A stretch of DNA of 64,000 nucleotides from Leptospira venezuelensis (GTDB lineage: Bacteria; Spirochaetota; Leptospiria; Leptospirales; Leptospiraceae). Every line of letters begins with the position of its first letter. Within the stretch, counting starts at the first letter, position 1. Below, piece by piece: positions 24,954 through 31,172 of this stretch. Location of the stretch: positions 379,719 through 443,718 of the forward strand of contig NZ_NETS01000007.1 in the NCBI RefSeq assembly GCF_002150035.1, written 5' to 3'. Position numbers and translations under genes: made by a program. The notes under the pieces were generated by a model, which was given only the letters and a program-made list of their open reading frames with translations, did not search any database and had not been told where the DNA came from.

Positions 24954-25002
24954 TTGTTGCGTAGCTGAATGGCTACATTTATATCTGTAGTTAAGTGACT
25001 AC
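24954..25002 (+). promoter_or_regulatory. putative arsR-operon promoter with two tandem operators
   Basis: Two inverted repeats with the same plan: GTAGC-TGAATG-GCTAC (24961-24976) and GTAGT-TAAGTG-ACTAC (24987-25002), centres 26 bp apart, the last ending 3 bases before the ATG of the ArsR-type gene. A possible -35 (TTGTTG, 24954-24959) and an AT-rich -10 (TTTATA/TATATC near 24978-24985) flank the first repeat. This is what an autorepressing ArsR dimer would use. The inverted repeats are seen directly; the -10/-35 assignment is tentative. Confidence 0.6.
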
Positions 25003-25005
25003 ATA

Positions 25006-25329
25006 ATGAATCTGAGAAGGGATGTATTTCAGGCAATAGCAGATCCTACCAGAAGGGCAATACTTCTGTTGGTGGCTTCTCAAGCGATGACTGCCGGGGC
25101 CATCGCATCCAATTTTGATACCGCCAGGCCAACCGTTTCGAAACATCTACATATACTTACCGAGTGTGAATTATTGAAACAGGAGCAAAATGGCAGGGAA
25201 ATTTATTACCAATTGAACCCAAAGAAGATGAAAGAAATTGCCGACTTTATAGAACCCTTCCGTAAAATGTGGGACGATCGATTCAACAAATTAGAATCCG
25301 TAATGAAAAAATATAGATCAAGAAAATAG
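25006..25329 (+). CDS. ArsR-family winged-helix transcriptional regulator
   Basis: 107 residues, typical ArsR size. The start VFQAIADPTRRAILLLV, the recognition region TARPTVSKHLHIL (~44-56) and the wing REIYYQLNP (~64-72) are the family pattern. It lacks the ELCVCDL cysteine metal site of true ArsR/SmtB sensors, so it belongs to the metal-independent group that is usually paired with AHSA1 proteins, as here (next gene 3 bp downstream). It probably represses its own operon through the two inverted repeats just upstream. The inducer is unknown. Confidence 0.9.
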   Translation: MNLRRDVFQAIADPTRRAILLLVASQAMTAGAIASNFDTARPTVSKHLHILTECELLKQEQNGREIYYQLNPKKMKEIADFIEPFRKMWDDRFNKLESVMKKYRSRK

Positions 25330-25332
25330 AAT

Positions 25333-25797
25333 ATGGAAATTAAAACCAAAATTGATGCAGAAGACGGCAAACAAGAGCTGTTGATCACACGAGAATTCGA
25401 TCTTCCTGTAGATCTGCTTTTTAAAGCACATATTGAACCTGAAATCGTGGAAGAATGGATGGGAACAAAAGTGCTGAAATTAGAAGCTAAAAAACATGGA
25501 AGCTGGCAATTTGTAACTACAGATCCTCATGGCAACAAACATGGATTTAACGGTGTTATCCATGAATATGTTCCCGATCAGAAGATTACCCGTACTTTCG
25601 AGATGGAAAATTCTCCTTTCCCGCCTCAACTTGAATTTTTAGAATTCGAATCATTAGGAGAAGAGAAAAGTAAACTTACTATGCACATAGTATTTAAGTC
25701 TAGCTCATTAAGAGACCAATTATTAAAGATGCCTTTCGCACAGGGTATCAATATAGCTCATAACAGATTACAAGAAACTGCAAAAAAATTTAAATAG
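25333..25797 (+). CDS. SRPBCC/AHSA1-type ligand-binding protein
   Basis: 154 residues. Features of the AHSA1 (Activator of Hsp90 ATPase homologue 1-like) START-fold family: REFDLPVDLLFKAHIEPEIVEEWMG near residues 20-45, a Gly-containing strand at HGFNGVIHEY and RTFEMENSPF, and a long C-terminal helix. Such bacterial proteins have a hydrophobic pocket for a small molecule and are not known Hsp90 partners. It sits between the ArsR-type regulator (3 bp) and a DoxX-like gene (10 bp), the standard order of this operon type in many bacteria. Ligand unknown. Confidence 0.88.
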   Translation: MEIKTKIDAEDGKQELLITREFDLPVDLLFKAHIEPEIVEEWMGTKVLKLEAKKHGSWQFVTTDPHGNKHGFNGVIHEYVPDQKITRTFEMENSPFPPQLEFLEFESLGEEKSKLTMHIVFKSSSLRDQLLKMPFAQGINIAHNRLQETAKKFK

Positions 25798-25807
25798 GAT
25801 ATTGGAC

Positions 25808-26176
25808 ATGAGAAACAAGATTATATATTGGATCGCTACTGCATGGCTTTCTTTAGGCATGGTATCTACTGGAATCGTACAGGTCATCCAAATGAAAGAA
25901 GAAGCAGATATGTTTGCACATTTAGGTTACCCCGCTTACTTGATGATCATTATAGGAGTTTGGAAATTACTTGGAGTAATCGCCGTAATTGTTCCCAAAT
26001 ATCCTTTGGTAAAGGAATGGGCATATGCAGGATTTTTCTTTACAATGTCAGGAGCTGCGTTCTCTCATTTTGCAGCAGGAGATTCGGCAAAAGAATATTT
26101 CGGACCTATATTATTGCTAGTTCTGACAGTAGTTTCTTGGTATTTCAGACCAGCTGATAGAAAATTACAAGGGTAA
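25808..26176 (+). CDS. DoxX-like small membrane protein
   Basis: 122 residues from the ATG at 25808; a TTG two codons earlier is possible but AGGA upstream fits the ATG. Four membrane helices (~4-24, 43-63, 69-88, 95-113). The segment GYPAYLMIIIGVWKLLGVIAV is typical of the DoxX-like family (DUF4260/DoxX_2 type). It is the third gene of the ArsR-AHSA1 operon, in which DoxX-like proteins are regular members. Function in redox or membrane stress is suggested for some relatives, not shown here. Confidence 0.82.
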   Translation: MRNKIIYWIATAWLSLGMVSTGIVQVIQMKEEADMFAHLGYPAYLMIIIGVWKLLGVIAVIVPKYPLVKEWAYAGFFFTMSGAAFSHFAAGDSAKEYFGPILLLVLTVVSWYFRPADRKLQG

Positions 26177-26181
26177 TGTAA

Positions 26182-26760
26182 ATGAATCCTAAGGTTGATT
26201 TCTTTTTTAATAAAGCCAAACAGTGGAAGGAAGAATATGAAGCATTGCGGAAGATCGCCTTGTCTTCTGGACTTACTGAAGAGTTGAAATGGGGTCAACC
26301 TTGTTATACATCTCAAAACAATAATATAGTTTTGATACATGGATTTAAGGACTATTGTGCGTTTTTGTTTTTCAAAGGTGCTTTATTAAAAGATCCAAAA
26401 GGAATTCTGATACAGCAAACTAAGAATGTGCAATCTGCTCGTCAGATCCGATTTACGAATCTGAAAGAGATCGATAAACTCAAAACTTCTTTAAAATCTT
26501 ATATTAAAAATGCGATAGAAGTCGAAAAGTCCGGCCAGAAAGTTAATTTCAAAAAGACAAAAGAATTTGATATGCCTGAGGAATTTTTAAGTAAGTTAGA
26601 TGAATCCCCAAACTTAAAGTCCGCTTTTGATTCCTTAACTCCAGGCAGACAAAGAGGTTATCTTCTTCATTTTTCTTCTGCGAAACAATCCAAGACCAGA
26701 GAGGCGAGGATAGAAAAATATATACCTCATATTCTAAAGGGAAAAGGATTAGATGATTAA
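26182..26760 (+). CDS. YdeI/OmpD-associated family protein with DUF1801-like domain
   Basis: 192 residues. The N-terminal ~110 residues (EELKWGQPCYTSQNNNIVLIHGFKDYCAFLFFKGALL) are a DUF1801-like fold; the C-terminal ~60 (MPEEFLSKLDESPNLKSAFDSLTPGRQRGYLLHFSSAKQSKTREARIEKYI) are the YdeI-type helical module, which includes the conserved SAKQ..TR..RI motif. Starts 5 bp after the DoxX-like gene with AAGGG upstream and overlaps the next gene by 8 bp. Relatives are linked with resistance to cationic peptides or bacteriocins in a few organisms; the role here is open. Confidence 0.85.
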   Translation: MNPKVDFFFNKAKQWKEEYEALRKIALSSGLTEELKWGQPCYTSQNNNIVLIHGFKDYCAFLFFKGALLKDPKGILIQQTKNVQSARQIRFTNLKEIDKLKTSLKSYIKNAIEVEKSGQKVNFKKTKEFDMPEEFLSKLDESPNLKSAFDSLTPGRQRGYLLHFSSAKQSKTREARIEKYIPHILKGKGLDD

Positions 26761-27238
26761 AAAGAAGGCTTCAGCAAAGAAAACTAAAACTACAGCGAAA
26801 AACTCTGCTCCTAAGAAGAAGTCTCTTAGTAATAAAAAGCCAGTCTTACTTTCGGGTGGGAATCCTCAAATCGCTAAGGGTTATGGAGATGGTCCGGTCC
26901 AGGAATATATTTCTGCTATGCCTGGTTGGAAAAAGGACATTGGACTCAAACTAGACGAAATCATAGTCCGCACAGTTCCTTATGTTTATAAGGCAGTAAA
27001 ATGGAATTCTCCTTTATATGGGATAGAGGGAGACGGTTGGTTTTTAGGAATTCATGTTTTTAATAAATATGTTAAGGTCGCTTTCTTTAGAGGGACTCAT
27101 TTGAAACCTCTTCCTCCAGGCGAATCCAAGCAGAAAGAAGTACGTTACCTGGACATCAAGGAGAATGATAAAATAGACGAATCCCAACTTTCTTCTTGGA
27201 TCAAGCAGGCTAGCGAACTGCCAGGCGAAAAAATGTAA
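26753..27238 (+). CDS. DUF1801 protein with lysine-rich N-terminal tail
   Basis: 161 residues. The first ~32 are Lys/Ala/Ser/Thr-rich (KKKASAKKTKTTAKNSAPKK), like a histone H1-type tail that could bind nucleic acid. The rest is a DUF1801 domain: VQEYISAMPGWKKDIGLKLDEI, AVKWNSPLYGIEGDGWFLGIHVFNKYVKVAFF, RGTHLKPLPPGESK. It is the last gene of the ArsR operon; its ATG overlaps the previous stop by 8 bp, so they are coupled. It is a second DUF1801-type product in the same operon, so the two may be partners or paralogues. Function unknown. Confidence 0.83.
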   Translation: MIKKKASAKKTKTTAKNSAPKKKSLSNKKPVLLSGGNPQIAKGYGDGPVQEYISAMPGWKKDIGLKLDEIIVRTVPYVYKAVKWNSPLYGIEGDGWFLGIHVFNKYVKVAFFRGTHLKPLPPGESKQKEVRYLDIKENDKIDESQLSSWIKQASELPGEKM

Positions 27239-27334
27239 GACCAAATGATTGGGCAAAAGTCCATTTCTTTGTTCAATAAAGCGTCTAAAATATCCGTAAT
27301 AGCATATTAAATTCTTTCCATCTAAAAGCCAGAA

Positions 27335-27363
27335 TCCCGAATGATTTCAACTTCGGGAGGAAG
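27335..27363 (+). promoter_or_regulatory. hairpin overlapping the ribosome binding site of the osmC-like gene
   Basis: TCCCGAA (27335-27341) can pair with TTCGGGA (27352-27358), leaving a 10-base loop. The right arm shares bases with the Shine-Dalgarno stretch GGGAGGAAG (27355-27363) lying 2 bases before the ATG at 27366. If it forms in RNA it would partly hide the ribosome binding site, so it could be a thermometer or other translational switch. The pairing is seen; the function is inference. Confidence 0.4.
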
Positions 27364-27365
27364 AT

Positions 27366-27812
27366 ATGGCAAATACTGTATTTGAAAGTAAGGCTTCTTG
27401 GGCGGGAGGTTTAAAATTAAACCTACAATGCAGAAATCATAAATGGGTCGTGGACGAACCTGAAATTTTAGGTGGAACGGACCAAGGGCCGAATCCAGTT
27501 GAACTCGTGTTAGGTGGACTTGCGAGTTGTGTTGGAGTTTTAGTTTCTCTTTATGCTCCTGCTCATAAAGTAGAATTGAAGGATTTCCATGTATTTGTGG
27601 AAGGAGATCTTGATTTGGACGGGTTCCAAGAACTTGCAGCCGTCCGTCCTGGATTTTCTCAGATCCGTTATAGAGTAGATATCCAGACAGATTCTCCGAA
27701 AGAAAATGTGGATTCTTTGCTTGCTCACATAGAAAGGATATGCCCTGTGAAGGATACGTTATCCGGGGTAGGAGTATTATCCCAAAAATCTGGATCATCT
27801 GTTGCAGCTTAA
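27366..27812 (+). CDS. OsmC-family peroxide-reducing protein
   Basis: 148 residues, the usual OsmC/Ohr length. The two catalytic cysteines are Cys55 (GGLASCVGVLV) and Cys126 (ERICPVKDTL). GPNPVELVLGGLASC is the family motif for the first. Members reduce organic hydroperoxides using a thiol donor, in the cytoplasm; the sequence is closer to the general OsmC group than to Ohr. It is preceded by a 127-bp gap with the RBS hairpin and followed by a strong hairpin at 27822-27865, so it is probably a single-gene unit. A peroxidase-containing cyclase is encoded ~1.5 kb away, but no direct link is evident. Confidence 0.9.
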   Translation: MANTVFESKASWAGGLKLNLQCRNHKWVVDEPEILGGTDQGPNPVELVLGGLASCVGVLVSLYAPAHKVELKDFHVFVEGDLDLDGFQELAAVRPGFSQIRYRVDIQTDSPKENVDSLLAHIERICPVKDTLSGVGVLSQKSGSSVAA

Positions 27813-27821
27813 TCTAATCTA

Positions 27822-27865
27822 AACTCCTTTTCGAAAAATCCAGTTCTGATTTTCGGAAAGGAGTT
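27822..27865 (+). terminator. long perfect-stem hairpin after osmC (possible terminator)
   Basis: AACTCCTTTTCGAAAA (27822-27837) pairs with TTTTCGGAAAGGAGTT (27850-27865) over 16 bp with one G-U type mismatch; the loop is 12 bases. It lies 9 bp after the OsmC stop. There is no T-run after it, so it may be a bidirectional or factor-assisted stop, or an mRNA-stabilising structure. Confidence 0.5.
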
Positions 27866-27985
27866 CCTACCTTCGCTTTAAAAGAAATATCTTTCTGTAA
27901 TATTCTAGTCATTCGCTTGTTGTAGATAGGGAGTAGGCTAATTAAGAACTAAAAAATTTTGACATAATAAGGTAAGGAATTCGCT

Positions 27986-28048
27986 GTTTCGGGACGAAAC
28001 TAAATAAGGAAACCGCGGGTCTTACCCATCCAAGACGAAAAAGGAGGT
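27986..28048 (+). promoter_or_regulatory. structured leader and strong RBS of the 56-codon gene
   Basis: The region before the small gene can form two hairpins: GTTTCG-GGA-CGAAAC (27986-28000) and GTCTT-ACCCATCC-AAGAC (28019-28036), and then has the near-ideal Shine-Dalgarno AAGGAGGT (28041-28048) 5 bases before the ATG. A TTGACA lies at 27959-27964, but I see no convincing -10 at the right distance. I do not recognise a known riboswitch class. Confidence 0.45.
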
Positions 28049-28053
28049 TTTGA

Positions 28054-28224
28054 ATGTTTCAATCCGAAAGAGAGAAAAACGAAAAAAGCCAGTTCCAATC
28101 CGCAGGGCCGATCCAAGTTAGAAAGGAATTTGCACGTTCTGAATCTGTGAATTTCCCCTCTAAAAAGGCAGAAAGCAGAAACGAAAAAGTGGTCAGATTG
28201 AGACCAGACCTATACGAAAAATAA
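28054..28224 (+). CDS. 56-residue small basic protein with ideal ribosome binding site
   Basis: ATG at 28054, stop TAA at 28222-28224. The product is 56 residues, begins MFQSEREKNEKSQFQSAG and ends VVRLRPDLYEK; it is charged (many Lys, Arg, Glu), without hydrophobic segment or signal, and looks intrinsically disordered. The evidence for it being a gene is the AAGGAGGT exactly 5 bases before the ATG, and a leader with two hairpins. It ends 12 bp before the convergent hisC stop. I do not recognise the family. A role as a small regulator or as a nucleic-acid binder is possible, but nothing in the sequence settles it. Confidence 0.6.
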   Translation: MFQSEREKNEKSQFQSAGPIQVRKEFARSESVNFPSKKAESRNEKVVRLRPDLYEK

Positions 28225-28236
28225 ACCCGGAATTTC

Positions 28237-29334
28237 TCAGAGGAGTTCCGAAAGCCTTTCTAATACCCGGTCATTCTGCTCCGGCCTTCCTATCGTAATT
28301 CTTAAGGCATTTAATCCGTAACTTTTAAGATTTCTTAATATAATCCCTTCCTTCAAGAGTGTTTCGAAGGTTTGGGTGGAATCCAGTTTTGCTTGGTTCA
28401 ATTTAATTGTGATAAAGTTTGCATAGGATTCAAAAAAAGAGAGTCCCTTCTTTTTTGCGAACTCTTCGTAACGGATCATTTCTTTTAAATTCGATTTTAA
28501 ATAATTTTCCACAAATTCTCTATCGCTTAGTGCAGTAGCGGCTGCTAACTGAGAAAGTTGAGATACATTGAATGGAGGTCTCAATTTGTAGAATGCGCGG
28601 ATCATTTCTTCCGAAGCGATTCCATACCCAATTCTCATTCCACCTAATCCATAAATTTTTGAGAAAGTGTTTGTATATAATACATTCGGGAATTTTGAAA
28701 TTACATCCGAAGCTTTGACTTCTTTTTTAGGATCTCTAGTTTTTCCGAACTCCATGTATGCCGCATCCAACACAACCATCGTATCGGAGGAAATTTTTTG
28801 AAGAAAGGTGTATAGATCTGACTGATCTAAAGCATCTCCGATCGGATTACAAGGAGTGCAGATGAATATGATCTTAGGAGAATGTTTTTTATACAGATCC
28901 AGGAATTGGTTTAGATCATGAAGTTCAGAACTGGTTTGGATTGTTTCCGCACCACATTGTCCTGCGTATATAGAATACATGGAGAATGTTTTTCCATTTT
29001 GGAGGATCTTGTCTCCAGGGCTTAATACTGATCTTGTAGCAAAGTCGAATATTTGGTCGCTTCCGTTTCCTTGTATTACGTTTTTTGCATCTACTCCATG
29101 GGCGTTCGCAAGTGCATCCTTTAATGCTTTATAGGAATCGTCAGGATATAAGGGCATCTTATACACAGCTTCTTTTATGACTTCGGAAACCTTAGGAGAG
29201 ACACCATACGGATTTTCGTTGGAAGCTAGTTTGAGAACTTTTTCCGGAGAAATTCCGTATTCACGTACGACTAGTTCTATCGGTTTGCCGGCCTCGTAAG
29301 CCGGAATCTTGTCTAAAGCGGGTTGGAATCGCAT
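28237..29334 (-). CDS. hisC: histidinol-phosphate aminotransferase
   Basis: 365 residues, the standard HisC length, with its signature: LASNENPYGVSP (37-48), FICTPCNPIGDAL (158-170), and the PLP lysine Lys226 in TNTFSKIYGLGGMRIGYG. HisC makes L-histidinol phosphate from imidazole-acetol phosphate with glutamate as donor. Relatives of the same family include aromatic-acid aminotransferases, so specificity is likely but not certain. It lies 22 bp downstream of the ferredoxin-cyclase-peroxidase gene on the same strand and probably shares its transcript; no other his gene is in the window. Confidence 0.9.
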   Translation of the reverse strand: MRFQPALDKIPAYEAGKPIELVVREYGISPEKVLKLASNENPYGVSPKVSEVIKEAVYKMPLYPDDSYKALKDALANAHGVDAKNVIQGNGSDQIFDFATRSVLSPGDKILQNGKTFSMYSIYAGQCGAETIQTSSELHDLNQFLDLYKKHSPKIIFICTPCNPIGDALDQSDLYTFLQKISSDTMVVLDAAYMEFGKTRDPKKEVKASDVISKFPNVLYTNTFSKIYGLGGMRIGYGIASEEMIRAFYKLRPPFNVSQLSQLAAATALSDREFVENYLKSNLKEMIRYEEFAKKKGLSFFESYANFITIKLNQAKLDSTQTFETLLKEGIILRNLKSYGLNALRITIGRPEQNDRVLERLSELL

Positions 29335-29356
29335 CTAATTCCAGAAAAAAACGGAG

Positions 29357-30985
29357 TCAGGATTCTTCCAATCGTTTTTGTTCCACTAATCTTTGGTAAA
29401 GTCCTTGGAAGTCTTTAAAAAATAAGGACTCATCAAGTGCGTATTCCATTACCATTCTTTTGGTCTCTTCTGAACCAAGTAGCGCCCTATCGGTGGCAAG
29501 CATTCTGGTTCCACCATCCAAAAGTAGATCTCTAAAATAATGATTATTGAATATATTGGGAGTTTCCGTAAAAGATCCCTTTGCATGCCAACCCAATGTA
29601 TGGACTCCCATGAGCAAAACAGTATCCCTTGTGGAAAATCCCATCATGGAGAAATAGTTTAGAGAATCTTTAACATCCGGACTATCCACAGGCATAAGCA
29701 TTCTTCCGCTAGGATAACTCGAATCCTTTCTTCCCTGTAGGATATGGACCTGAGGTCCACCCGCTTTCTGGAGTGCTAACGCACCAGAAAGAGCTATCAT
29801 ATCTGCAAGGGAAGGAATTCCAACTCTTCCTTCTTTTTCCAATTCTTCTTTTAAATGGATAATTGCTTCTATTTGTTTTGTTACTCCTCGATTATTCTCA
29901 TCATTTAGGATGGTTGGAAAACGAATAGAACCTTCGAGACCTAACCATTCTCCATCTGCGGAGAAGATAGAAGAAGCATGAAATACCATACGAAGCCAGG
30001 CCCCAGCTTCAGTAGGATCTATCTTGTCCCAGATCCTGTATCCTGTTTCTTGCCAGGTGCTTCCTTCGCAATTATTCTTTGTTCCTAATACCTCGTGGAC
30101 TCTATAATTTCCGGTTTTACCTTTCAATTTCGTTTCGAAACTTCTTCCTTTAAGAACTCTGTCCTTTACGGATTCATAAACCTTTTGGGAAATTAAGATC
30201 TTTGCATCTGCCTTCTTTGTGGTAGTTTCTATCCTACTTGCAGAGTTGACTGTATCACCGATCGCAGTGAAAGACATGCTCAATGGATGTCCTAACTTTC
30301 CTAAGATTGCAGTTCCATAATTTATCCCAATTCCAATTTCAAATTCGGAACCTAAATGATTTTGAAGATAAGTATTCAAATTTTCTAATTCGGATCTCAT
30401 TTCAAGTGCGGAGCGGATCGCATTTAGATTTGCACGAACAGGATCCGGATCTTCTAACCCGAAGATCGCCATAAGTCCATCACCTATATACTTATCTATA
30501 ATACCGCCGTATTTTAGGACCTTATCTCCCATCCTATAAAAGTAACGGTTCAGGATATGAATTACATCGTAAGGCAAATGACTTTCCGAAAAACCTGTGA
30601 AACCTCTAATATCGCTGAATAAGATCGCCACCGGTTTTTCTATACCAGAGATCAAATCGGAGAATGTAGAAGCAAGTGCCTTATCCGCATCATCTATGAC
30701 CAATCTTCTGAGGACAACGTCGCCTGAGATCTTTGTTTGGCAGGCAAGTCTAACGTTATCGGGAAAACCCTTCTTCTGGGCTAACACTGTTTCTTTTTCA
30801 TTACGAGGGAGAAGATTTTCGTCTCCTTCTTGTATTAATACCCTGCAAGTAGAGCAACGTGCGTTACCTCCACATGCGTGTATATGAGGGATACCTGCAT
30901 CCAGTGAAATTTGTAATAATGGCTTGTTTAATTCGGAAGGTTCGAGGAAAACTTCCTTATCGTTTTCGAAAATAATTTTTATCAT
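29357..30985 (-). CDS. ferredoxin - class III adenylate cyclase - heme peroxidase fusion protein
   Basis: 542 residues in three parts. Residues 1-95 are a [2Fe-2S] ferredoxin: Cys38, Cys44, Cys47 (CGGNARCSTC) and Cys82 (LACQT). Residues ~115-300 are a class III nucleotide cyclase: metal-binding Asp125 (LFSDIRGF) and Asp169 (YIGDGLMA), Lys165 and Thr240 (adenine type), Asn247 and Arg251 for the transition state; all are present. Residues ~320-540 match the plant-type (class I, ascorbate/CcP-like) peroxidase: distal Arg332 and His336 (LRMVFHASS), GSIRF 352-356, SLADMIALSGALALQKAGG, proximal His462 (LLMGVHTLG), FNNHYFRDLL and LATDRALLG. No membrane helix, so cytoplasmic. It likely senses redox state or peroxide and makes cAMP. 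The ATG is 10 bp from an AT-rich divergent promoter region; hisC follows. Confidence 0.93.
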   Translation of the reverse strand: MIKIIFENDKEVFLEPSELNKPLLQISLDAGIPHIHACGGNARCSTCRVLIQEGDENLLPRNEKETVLAQKKGFPDNVRLACQTKISGDVVLRRLVIDDADKALASTFSDLISGIEKPVAILFSDIRGFTGFSESHLPYDVIHILNRYFYRMGDKVLKYGGIIDKYIGDGLMAIFGLEDPDPVRANLNAIRSALEMRSELENLNTYLQNHLGSEFEIGIGINYGTAILGKLGHPLSMSFTAIGDTVNSASRIETTTKKADAKILISQKVYESVKDRVLKGRSFETKLKGKTGNYRVHEVLGTKNNCEGSTWQETGYRIWDKIDPTEAGAWLRMVFHASSIFSADGEWLGLEGSIRFPTILNDENNRGVTKQIEAIIHLKEELEKEGRVGIPSLADMIALSGALALQKAGGPQVHILQGRKDSSYPSGRMLMPVDSPDVKDSLNYFSMMGFSTRDTVLLMGVHTLGWHAKGSFTETPNIFNNHYFRDLLLDGGTRMLATDRALLGSEETKRMVMEYALDESLFFKDFQGLYQRLVEQKRLEES

Positions 30986-31074
30986 AAAGGGTGATCGAGT
31001 CCAGCGATCAATATAGGATCTAAGTCCTTGTTCATTTTATTTTAGATGGAAAATACTAAAAGACTAATACTCAG

Positions 31075-31088
31075 ACTTATATATAAGT
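31075..31088. promoter_or_regulatory. 14-bp palindrome in divergent promoter region
   Basis: ACTTATATATAAGT (31075-31088) is a perfect palindrome midway in the 187-bp gap between the cyclase-peroxidase gene (minus strand) and the REC-EAL gene (plus strand). Its place suggests a dimeric regulator acting on one or both promoters. The palindrome is real; the role is a guess. Confidence 0.35.
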
Positions 31089-31172
31089 TCGCTAAGAATA
31101 AAAATATTCTTTGGTTCGGGCCGGAAATTCTTTTTTTCCGCGTCTAATCCTTAGTTCTACGAGAATCCGATC

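Noticed and set aside
24669..24990. Two frames in the gap between rarA and the arsR-like gene
   Set aside because: They lie wholly in the hairpin and palindrome-bounded repeats and stop at different points in each repeat copy.
27871..28053. A known riboswitch (SAM, cobalamin, c-di-GMP, TPP) before the 56-codon gene
   Set aside because: The two hairpins are short and none of the conserved core sequences of these classes are visible.
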